A DNA stretch of 64,000 bases from JBMYZL01 sp965661765 (GTDB lineage: Bacteria > Bacteroidota > Bacteroidia > Flavobacteriales_D > Sanyastnellaceae), in contig CBFIFE010000001.1 in NCBI GenBank assembly GCA_965661765.1, forward strand, positions 1 to 64,000, in the 5' to 3' direction. Under the pieces are notes generated by a model. It made no database searches. It saw only the letters and a program-made list of their open reading frames with translations, and was not told the DNA's origin. Positions within the stretch are counted from its first letter, which is position 1, and each line of letters begins with the position of its first letter. Position numbers and translations under genes: made by a program. This document shows positions 18,043 to 24,802 of the stretch, in pieces.

Positions 18043-18075
18043 CGAATTTACGCGTTTTCAGCGACTAAATGTCAA
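18043..18075 (-). promoter_or_regulatory. glmS promoter, TTG-N22-TAAATTCG
   Basis: On the minus strand a TTG (18075-18073) is followed after 22 bases by TAAATTCG (18050-18043), close to the TTG/TAnnTTTG consensus. The -7 box ends four bases before the glmS ATG. Confidence 0.5.
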
Positions 18076-19392
18076 TACAATCCTGGCGTGTCTTGGCACC
18101 GCGAGGGTGTCTCCCTCAATGGGTTGACTGCCAGAAAGGTGAACCCCTTGAAAGGCAATGCCCCCGCGGCTGGAAACGATGTACAATTCATCGGAATCCA
18201 ATGATTCATTGAGGTGTTGTTGGATCGTTGAGGTCAACGTGAACCGATACGCGGCATTTTCGGCATCGTATGCGCCGTTGATGTTGACGGCCCCGGAGGT
18301 TTGGTCCGGCGTTGCGACGAATTCACCAGATGCATTTTTTGTCAGCACAAACAACTCGGCAGGCCGATCGAATCGTCCGCCGTGGACATCTTCTTCGGCA
18401 GGCAGCCACAATTCGGCTTTGTTGATCACTGTTTCAGGATTGTCCTTGAGAAAAGCCAAATCCGGCAACCGCATCCTGACCTTCGCCCCGCTGCCGGAAA
18501 AGACATGCAGCCCGTTGTCCCCAGGGATCTCTTGAACAGATGGGTCATTGAATGCTGCGAGGTCGCCCTCCCACACATGCTGAAAATGGTTGATGCGCGC
18601 GGAAAGTGCGTTGATGGCAAAGGCATATTCCAACGTGTCGGTGTCGTTGTGGTAGAAGAGCCGCAGGCCGCTCACACCATTCACAATATCCACTGCGGCG
18701 GCCGAAGTGCCGAATTGCCCACCAGAAGTTTTGACATAAATCCCTGGAAAATGTGCGGTCCAAGCGTCGTTCGATGCGTAAACGGCAGGATCATTTTGCA
18801 ACAAAGACTGACCAAATTCGTCCTTGAGAAACACCCGAATCTGTGGGGCCAACGTGTCGTCCCCGACGTACAACGGTGCCAGGGGATCCAAGGCAATGGG
18901 CTGAAAATCGGGATCGACAAGGTTCGTCAGTTCGTGTTCGGGCACGCGGTTGGAATAGTAGGCGCTGTCGTAGCTCAGGGAATCCAACAAGGGGTAGACT
19001 TCGACAAATGCATCCCCGCGTTGGCCGTAGGCGTCGCCCGTGTAGATGAGTTGGAGAAAGACACTGTCCACTTGCGGGTTTGTGCCAAAATCAATGTCCG
19101 GCGCGCTGAGCCGAAGTTGTGTAGAGAATCCCCCGCGATGCCACCCAAAGCCAGGAAAATAGGCCTGACCCAGGACAGCTGTGCTCAATTTGTCCGTTTC
19201 CAAACTGTCTTCCCGGACAGTGACCAAATCCAGAAGGATTGTATCGGTCGATGTCAAGCCCAACAAATCACCGTCTTCTTGCAGCGATGTCCCGATTTCC
19301 GTCACCGGACGCTTGCAGCCATTGAGGATGGCGAGTCCTCCAATACATGCCATGACTGCCGGGACCAGGCCGGCGCACAATTTCCTCCGCAT
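18058..19392 (-). CDS. DUF4270-type lipoprotein
   Basis: This 444-residue protein has a lipoprotein signal (LAILNGC, Cys at about 24), then GTSLQEDGDLLGL and a long beta-rich body. The N-terminal region with a D-T-I-L pattern, the internal LRLFYHND segment and the C-terminal PRHARIVLTF strand fit DUF4270. This Bacteroidota surface lipoprotein family sits next to glmS and a short glycogen-synthase-like gene in many Flavobacteriia. Its function is unknown. The ATG at 19392 is chosen because it starts the signal peptide; upstream sequence in the frame is non-homologous and overlaps the previous gene. Confidence 0.8.
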   Translation of the reverse strand: MRRKLCAGLVPAVMACIGGLAILNGCKRPVTEIGTSLQEDGDLLGLTSTDTILLDLVTVREDSLETDKLSTAVLGQAYFPGFGWHRGGFSTQLRLSAPDIDFGTNPQVDSVFLQLIYTGDAYGQRGDAFVEVYPLLDSLSYDSAYYSNRVPEHELTNLVDPDFQPIALDPLAPLYVGDDTLAPQIRVFLKDEFGQSLLQNDPAVYASNDAWTAHFPGIYVKTSGGQFGTSAAAVDIVNGVSGLRLFYHNDTDTLEYAFAINALSARINHFQHVWEGDLAAFNDPSVQEIPGDNGLHVFSGSGAKVRMRLPDLAFLKDNPETVINKAELWLPAEEDVHGGRFDRPAELFVLTKNASGEFVATPDQTSGAVNINGAYDAENAAYRFTLTSTIQQHLNESLDSDELYIVSSRGGIAFQGVHLSGSQPIEGDTLAVPRHARIVLTFSR

Positions 19393-19405
19393 GGTGCGAA
19401 GTTCG

Positions 19406-20236
19406 TTATTCCGCGACAGCCTCAGCCTTTCCCTCGAGAATCGTATCGTAAAAATTGTTGATATCCCCGACATACCCCTCTTCTCCGTGGAAAGGAAGCA
19501 TGGGTACATTCACATTTTTCAGGGCCGCTTGCGTTTCTTCATCGAGATCTTCGGACCCCACCACCAAACCATCGGCATGCTCAATGGCCAGTTTGTTCAA
19601 AGCATTGAAGGTGGGCGTTGCAATCGAGGATATGGTTTCTGGTGCGATGCCATCCTGAACCATTTTGTCCGCCATCCGCGCATCCAAAGCGCCGTCAAAG
19701 CCTTCGTCGTAAATGCTGCAGACCACCTTGCTGTTCTCGAAGTAAGGGTCCTTGCTGTAAATCTGCTTCAAGTAAACCGGCAGCAAATTCGTCATCCAGC
19801 CATTGCAGTGAATGATATCGGGCGCCCAACCCAACTTTTTGACCGTTTCCAAAACGCCGCGCACGAAGAACATCGCTCGCTCGTCATTGTCCGGAAACAT
19901 GTTCCCATCGGCATCCCGCAAAACAGCTTTCCGCTTGAAGTACTCGTCGTTGTCGATGAAGTACACCTGCATCCGTGCCGTGGGAATCGAGGCCACCTTG
20001 ATGATCAGTGGATGATCGGTGTCGTCCACCACCAGATTCATCCCCGACAAGCGAATCACCTCATGCAACTGGTGGCGGCGCTCGTTGATTTTCCCAAAAC
20101 GTGGTGTGAACACTCGGATTTCTCGTCCCTTTTCGTGAACCCCTTGTGGCAGATTTCTGCTGACAGAACTCATCTGTGTGGCAGGCAAAAAGGGGACGAC
20201 ATGTTGCGAGACGTAAAGGATCCGTGCTTTGCTCAT
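19406..20236 (-). CDS. Half-length glycogen/starch-synthase-like protein (GT5 N-terminal domain)
   Basis: This 276-residue protein starts SKARILYVSQHVVPFLP and matches the N-terminal Rossmann half of GT5 glycogen synthases: SVSRNLPQGVHEKG takes the place of the ADP-glucose loop, and DIIHCNGWMTNLLPVYLK matches the domain-interface segment. The C-terminal GT-B half that holds the ADP-glucose catalytic residues is absent, with the stop right after the first domain. The same short form is typical of this locus in Flavobacteriia, so it is probably not a recent truncation, and catalysis is doubtful. It is divergent from panC. Confidence 0.82.
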   Translation of the reverse strand: MSKARILYVSQHVVPFLPATQMSSVSRNLPQGVHEKGREIRVFTPRFGKINERRHQLHEVIRLSGMNLVVDDTDHPLIIKVASIPTARMQVYFIDNDEYFKRKAVLRDADGNMFPDNDERAMFFVRGVLETVKKLGWAPDIIHCNGWMTNLLPVYLKQIYSKDPYFENSKVVCSIYDEGFDGALDARMADKMVQDGIAPETISSIATPTFNALNKLAIEHADGLVVGSEDLDEETQAALKNVNVPMLPFHGEEGYVGDINNFYDTILEGKAEAVAE

Positions 20237-20268
20237 CGGAATTTGGTTCGGGATGGACGAATATCTCA

Positions 20269-20276
20269 CAAATATA
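20269..20276 (-). promoter_or_regulatory. -7-like box TATATTTG before the GT5-domain gene
   Basis: It is an exact TAnnTTTG match on the minus strand, 32 bases before the ATG, in the 104-bp region shared with divergent panC. No TTG lies at the expected -33 distance. Confidence 0.45.
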
Positions 20277-20340
20277 CGCACATTTGCCCGAGAAACCGAA
20301 TTTGGCCTCCTCCTTAAACCGCCACAAGTACAAACATTCG

Positions 20341-21213
20341 ATGCAAAAAATCAACAGCATTCGAGCGTTCAATGCAAAAAAATTGGAATGGCGCTCTGCT
20401 GGGGCATCTTGGGCATTCGTTCCGACCATGGGCGCCCTGCATGCGGGACATGCGTCGTTGATTCGAAAGGCCGCCACATTGTGCAAAGAGGTTGTGGTCA
20501 GTGTCTTTGTGAACCCCACACAGTTCAACAACCCAGACGACTTCGACAAATACCCCAGCACACCCGAGCAGGATGCCAACATCGCCCGGGAAGCGGGTGC
20601 CACGTTGCTGTTGACCCCGCAAGCATCGGATCTCTATGGCGGTCGTGTTGCTGCTCCCGCTGTGGATTATGGCCCATTGACTTCGCTTTTCGAAGCCGCA
20701 GATCGCCCAGGGCATTTCGATGGGGTTGTGGCAGTTGTCGACAAGTTGTTTGCGCTGGTTGAACCGGAGATTGCTGTTTTTGGAGAAAAAGACCTGCAGC
20801 AAGTGGCTGTGGTCCGTCGCTTGGCCAAGGAGCGACACCCGAATGTGAAAATCCATTGCGCGCCGTTGGTGCGGGATGAGGGCGGGTTGGCTTTGAGCTC
20901 ACGCAATGTGCGGTTGACCGCCCGGGGCCGGCAGCAAGCCTTGGCCTTGTCGCAAGCCCTGAAGCAGGTCCAGGCCGCGCATTGGGCGCATCGGGATTTG
21001 CAGGAAGCACTGGTGAAGGCAAGGGCATGGGTGAGGGAGCAGGAAGGAGTGGATTTGGCCTACCTTGAAGCCGTGCATACGGATTCATTCCAAACCCATC
21101 TCGACCCCGCCCACCACCCCATCCACCTCATCATTGCTGCTCATGTAGAAGGCGTTCGGCTCATCGACAACATTGCCCTTGTGCCACGTTCAGAGCCAGT
21201 GATTGTCCCTTAA
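20341..21213 (+). CDS. panC: Pantothenate synthetase
   Basis: It condenses pantoate and beta-alanine with ATP to make pantothenate, the CoA precursor. The 290-residue length is normal. The nucleotidyltransferase-fold motifs are VPTMGALHAGHASLIRKA (residues about 23-40), FVNPTQFNNPDDFDKYP and FGEKDLQQ, and the second signature is ALSSRNVRLT. The ATG at 20341 gives the standard N-terminus; upstream in-frame starts add unrelated sequence. The companion panD is not in the window. Confidence 0.96.
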   Translation: MQKINSIRAFNAKKLEWRSAGASWAFVPTMGALHAGHASLIRKAATLCKEVVVSVFVNPTQFNNPDDFDKYPSTPEQDANIAREAGATLLLTPQASDLYGGRVAAPAVDYGPLTSLFEAADRPGHFDGVVAVVDKLFALVEPEIAVFGEKDLQQVAVVRRLAKERHPNVKIHCAPLVRDEGGLALSSRNVRLTARGRQQALALSQALKQVQAAHWAHRDLQEALVKARAWVREQEGVDLAYLEAVHTDSFQTHLDPAHHPIHLIIAAHVEGVRLIDNIALVPRSEPVIVP

Positions 21214-21234
21214 CTTCGCCACAAAATTCAAGTC

Positions 21235-21405
21235 ATGGGAGGTATCGGTCCATCTCAAGTCATTCTGATTGCGCTCGTCGTTTTGCTGCTGTTTGGCGGC
21301 CGGAAAATTCCGGAGTTGATGCGCGGTTTGGGCAAGGGTGTCAAGGAATTCAAGGACGCCACGAACAATGATGAAGATCGTCGCAAGGACGACCAGAACG
21401 ATTGA
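21235..21405 (+). CDS. tatA: Twin-arginine translocase subunit TatA/E
   Basis: This 56-residue protein has a short N-terminal membrane helix (SQVILIALVVLLLFGG, about 7-22), the hinge GGRKIPELMRGLGKGVKEFK (a conserved amphipathic helix) and an acidic tail. It forms the pore-associated element of the Tat export system. A TAACTTCG box lies 16 bases upstream. The reading frame of the following transglycosylase gene is open across its end. Confidence 0.92.
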   Translation: MGGIGPSQVILIALVVLLLFGGRKIPELMRGLGKGVKEFKDATNNDEDRRKDDQND

Positions 21406-21418
21406 TTTGTCAGTTCGG

Positions 21419-22696
21419 ATGAGGGGAAGTGGTGTGGCCTTTGTGGCCGTTTGGGTCGTCTTTTGTCTGTTCGGCGTTGCCATGCCGCCCGTTTCCGCGC
21501 AGGACACGCTCCCCCCCAGTCTCCCTACTCCCCCTGGTCTCCCTAGTCTCCCTAGTCTCCCTAGTCCCTGGGAGTCCGTCTGGCTCAATTGGTGCGAACA
21601 ATCCACCTGTTTGAGCACGGACACTGGACTTTGGAACATCCGTGATTTTTCACCCGAGGAGGTGCCCGCTCTGGACACGGCCGAAATTGTTCAGCGGATG
21701 GCGCTCCTCGATGCAGCCTCCCCCATGGACCTCGCGTGGAATCCGGTCGTTCAGCCGCGGATTTCGTTTTACGCGCATCACCGCCGCCAACACCTCGGCA
21801 AAATGCTTGGCAGAGCGCCGCATTTCTTCCCCATTTTCGAAGCTGCGCTCGATCGGCACGAGATGCCATTGGAATTGAAGTACCTGCCCATTGTGGAAAG
21901 CGGCCTCAATCCTGCGGCCCGCTCGCCGATGGGCGCCAGAGGTTTGTGGCAGTTCATGTATTACACAGCCAAGGCAAACGGCCTGCGCATCGACTCCTAC
22001 ATCGACGAGCGCCGCGATCCCGAAAGAGCCTCCGAAGCCGCCTGTCAGTTTTTGGGCACGCTTTACGACACATACGGCGATTGGGCCCTCGCCTTGGCCG
22101 CTTACAATGCAGGTCCGGGCAACGTCAACAAAGCAATCCGCCGCGCCGGAGGCAAGCGGAATTACTGGGAAATTCGGCATTTCTTGCCCCGAGAGACGCG
22201 GAATTATGTGCCCGCGTTTTTGGCCGTAGTGTACCTGATGAATCACCACGCGGAACACAACATTTACCCCATTGAGCCCTTGCCACCTGCGCCGGTGATG
22301 GACACCCTCGGCGTGCGGGCGGTGATGCGTTTTGACCAAATCTCCGCCGTCACGGGCATTTCGGAGGCAGAGCTCACGCTGTTCAACCCCATGTACCGGC
22401 TCGAGGTCTTGCCAGGATCGCCAGAGGTTTGGCCTTTGCGATTGCCCCAAGACCAAATCTTGGCAGTCCTCGCCCTCCAAGACTCCATCCTCGCCCACGA
22501 GCCGGAGAAAACCCCGGACATCGTTTTTGTGCCGGAGCCTGTGGTGTACCGCGTCAGGAGCGGTGACGTGCTCGGCAGCATCGCGAACCGCCATGGCGTG
22601 ACGGTCAGGCAATTGCAAGAATGGAACGATCTTCGCGGAACGATGATCCGTGCCGGCCAAAAGCTCTACATCCATGCAGATCCCAGCAAATTGTAA
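21419..22696 (+). CDS. LysM-containing lytic transglycosylase (MltD-like)
   Basis: The 425-residue protein has a signal peptide ending at about VSAQ, then a Pro/Leu/Ser linker encoded by 9-bp repeats. The SLT domain follows: ESGLNPAARSPMGARGLWQFM near residues 160-180 carries the catalytic Glu, and ALAAYNAGPGNVNKAIRRAG is the second signature. A single LysM domain closes the protein (VYRVRSGDVLGSIANRHGV, about residue 380 on). It should cleave peptidoglycan glycan strands in the periplasm. ATG 21419 is preferred because it leads directly into the signal sequence; an earlier ATG at 21371 would overlap tatA. Confidence 0.92.
   Translation: MRGSGVAFVAVWVVFCLFGVAMPPVSAQDTLPPSLPTPPGLPSLPSLPSPWESVWLNWCEQSTCLSTDTGLWNIRDFSPEEVPALDTAEIVQRMALLDAASPMDLAWNPVVQPRISFYAHHRRQHLGKMLGRAPHFFPIFEAALDRHEMPLELKYLPIVESGLNPAARSPMGARGLWQFMYYTAKANGLRIDSYIDERRDPERASEAACQFLGTLYDTYGDWALALAAYNAGPGNVNKAIRRAGGKRNYWEIRHFLPRETRNYVPAFLAVVYLMNHHAEHNIYPIEPLPPAPVMDTLGVRAVMRFDQISAVTGISEAELTLFNPMYRLEVLPGSPEVWPLRLPQDQILAVLALQDSILAHEPEKTPDIVFVPEPVVYRVRSGDVLGSIANRHGVTVRQLQEWNDLRGTMIRAGQKLYIHADPSKL
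21519..21573 (+). repeat. 9-bp tandem repeat (TCTCCCTAG) in the transglycosylase linker
   Basis: Three perfect units of TCTCCCTAG (21538-21564) are flanked on both sides by degenerate copies. In frame they encode a Leu-Pro-Ser repeat between the signal peptide and the mature domain. Copy number could vary without changing the frame. Confidence 0.85.
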
Positions 22697-22706
22697 CCCC
22701 CGACGA

Positions 22707-23738
22707 ATGCCAGCAGCCCTGTGGTTTGCCGCCGTCGTCAGCCTCTTGTTCACCGCCTGCGGCAGTCAGGAGGGCGCTCGGTCGGCATTGCCAGGAAAGG
22801 TTGGGGCCAGCGGAGAAGTGGTGGTGGTGTGTGACTTTGCGACCTGGAATGGCCCGGTCGGCGATACGCTCCAGTCCATATTTGGTGTGCCGACCCCGGT
22901 ATTGCCACAATACGAGCCGTTGTTTGATTTGGTCCACCTGCCGATTGAGGAATTCGATCGCTTTTGGAAACCTCACCGCAATCTTGTGGTCATTGACATC
23001 GCTGACCGGATTGATACCCAAGAGCCTTCGGTGAAGTTTTACAGGAATCGCTTTTCGTCAGGCCAAATCTACGCCGAAGCAAAAGCCCGGTCCGCCGCGG
23101 AACTCGCCCAGGCGATCCACGACCGGCGACAGGAACTCGTCTCGTTGCTTCATGCGGAAGAGGTCGACCGCTTTGCGGACTTGATTGCCCTCGACGACAA
23201 CGAGGTCATCGCCCGCGACCTCGGCGAGCGCCACGGCATCCGTCTGACCCTGCCGCGCGATGCCAGAATCGTCAAGGAGAATGAGGAGTTTGTGTGGATG
23301 GACAGGCAGTTGACCCGAATGAAGGGAGGAGAGAACCACGACGTGCAGCAGGGCTTCGCGGTGTACTTCGAGCCGTACGTGAGTGACACAATGTTCACCA
23401 TGCAAGCCCGCATTCGTGCGCGCAATCGATTCATGCGCAAGTACATCCCTGGCCCGACCCCGGGCAGCTTCATGACCTCTGAGCTTCGCTTTTTTCCGAG
23501 CTACGAGGAGACCCTGCACGACAAGGCCTTTGCCGCGGAGCTTCGCGGTTTGTGGAAAATCGAAAACGACTTCATGGGCGGTCCGTTCGTGAGCATGACC
23601 GTTTATGACGAAGCCCGCGGACGGCTGGTCACGGTGGAGGCGTACGTTTACGCCCCGTATTTTGACAAACGCGAATACATGCGTGAAGTGGAAGCCGTGG
23701 TCCGTTCCCTTGTTGTGTTGGACCCCCAGCCAGCCTGA
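22707..23738 (+). CDS. DUF4837-type lipoprotein
   Basis: This 343-residue protein has a lipoprotein signal (LLFTACGSQ, Cys at about residue 18). The mature part has the family-like segments GEVVVVCDFATWNGPVGDTLQSIF and LPQYEPLFDLVHLP, the segment KENEEFVWMDRQ, and a C-terminal beta domain with WKIENDFMGGPF. DUF4837 proteins are periplasmic lipoproteins of Bacteroidota of unknown role, often next to a LysM transglycosylase and tatA, as here. ATG 22707 starts the signal; it lies 11 bases after the preceding stop. Confidence 0.85.
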   Translation: MPAALWFAAVVSLLFTACGSQEGARSALPGKVGASGEVVVVCDFATWNGPVGDTLQSIFGVPTPVLPQYEPLFDLVHLPIEEFDRFWKPHRNLVVIDIADRIDTQEPSVKFYRNRFSSGQIYAEAKARSAAELAQAIHDRRQELVSLLHAEEVDRFADLIALDDNEVIARDLGERHGIRLTLPRDARIVKENEEFVWMDRQLTRMKGGENHDVQQGFAVYFEPYVSDTMFTMQARIRARNRFMRKYIPGPTPGSFMTSELRFFPSYEETLHDKAFAAELRGLWKIENDFMGGPFVSMTVYDEARGRLVTVEAYVYAPYFDKREYMREVEAVVRSLVVLDPQPA

Positions 23739-23743
23739 TTCCG

Positions 23744-24802
23744 ATGCGTGCAGCCATTTTCATCGGGCCCATTGGCCTCTTGGCCGCTGTGCTGTTGACC
23801 CCCCCGGATGGATGTGGTTTCCGCCCACCGAAGGTTGGCCTTGCGATTTGGTCGGCTCCGGCGGCCAGCATTCGCGCCTTGGAGGTTGTCTCGTCCCAGG
23901 AAGTTTGGTACGCTGGCAGCGGGGGCCATTTCGGTTGCACCTTCGACGCAGGGGCGACATGGCATCACGACAGCATCACGGACCGAGCCTTTCGCTCGCT
24001 GGCCGTGACCCGCGACGCGGTCCACCTGCTCACCATTGGATCGCCTGCACTCTTGCTGCGTTCCACGGATCGCGGCGCTCACTGGGACACGGTTTTTGTC
24101 GACGCGGATTCGGCGGCTTTCTACGACAGCATGGTGTTTTTTGATGACCGCGAAGGCTTGGCCATCGGAGACCCTGTGGATGGTTGCTTGCGGGTGATTC
24201 GGACCGAGGACGGGGGCCAAACCTGGTCCATCCTGCCCTGCATCGACCTCCCCGAAGCCATTCCTGGCGAAGCGGCGTTTGCCGCATCGAACACGAACAT
24301 TGCCGTTCACGGCGACCGGGCTTGGGTCGCCACAGGGGGCGCGGCCGCTCGGGTGTTGCGATCCGAGGACCGCGGTCATTCCTGGTCCGTGGTGGAGACC
24401 CCGATGAGCCAAGGCGGCCCGATGACCGGCACTTTCGGCATGGCGATCGCTGGCGATGGGCAGCACGGCCTGTTGGTGGGCGGGGATTGGTCCGACAAAG
24501 CCCAGCGGCCGGGGTCCATGGCCAGAACCACAGATGGCGGCCAAACCTGGCATTCACTGTCCGGAACAGGGTACCGTTCCTGCGTGCAGTTCGACCCCAG
24601 CGATCCGAAGGGGCGGCGGGTTGTGGCCATCGGCACACCGGGACTCAGTTTCTCCACCGATGGTGGTGAACATTGGCACACCGATGCCGCCTCAGACTCG
24701 TTGTTCTACACCGGTCGGTTTGCACCTGGTGAGGGCGGCCAGGTTTGGCTGGCGGGCCGCGGGGTCATCGGCCTTTGGACGCCATCGTTCAGTGACCGGT
24801 AA
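23744..24802 (+). CDS. YCF48/BNR-like beta-propeller protein
   Basis: This 352-residue protein has an N-terminal hydrophobic segment followed by Cys-containing sequence (GCGF) that may be a lipoprotein or secretion signal. Several propeller repeats follow, marked by TFDAGATWHHD, RSTDRGAHWDT, TEDGGQTWS, SEDRGHSW, TTDGGQTWHS and STDGGEHWHT, the Asp-box pattern of YCF48 and sialidase-type folds. Such proteins often serve as envelope assembly or stability factors; no enzyme activity can be inferred. It starts six bases after DUF4837 and overlaps the convergent M1 peptidase end by 14 bases. Confidence 0.85.
   Translation: MRAAIFIGPIGLLAAVLLTPPDGCGFRPPKVGLAIWSAPAASIRALEVVSSQEVWYAGSGGHFGCTFDAGATWHHDSITDRAFRSLAVTRDAVHLLTIGSPALLLRSTDRGAHWDTVFVDADSAAFYDSMVFFDDREGLAIGDPVDGCLRVIRTEDGGQTWSILPCIDLPEAIPGEAAFAASNTNIAVHGDRAWVATGGAAARVLRSEDRGHSWSVVETPMSQGGPMTGTFGMAIAGDGQHGLLVGGDWSDKAQRPGSMARTTDGGQTWHSLSGTGYRSCVQFDPSDPKGRRVVAIGTPGLSFSTDGGEHWHTDAASDSLFYTGRFAPGEGGQVWLAGRGVIGLWTPSFSDR

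Noticed and set aside
20176..20340. Upstream in-frame extension of panC
   Set aside because: It overlaps the divergent GT5 gene and adds sequence unlike PanC; the ATG at 20341 gives the standard N-terminus.
21519..21573. Short CRISPR-like tandem repeats
   Set aside because: Units are 9 bp, contiguous and in frame inside a coding linker, without spacers or cas genes.
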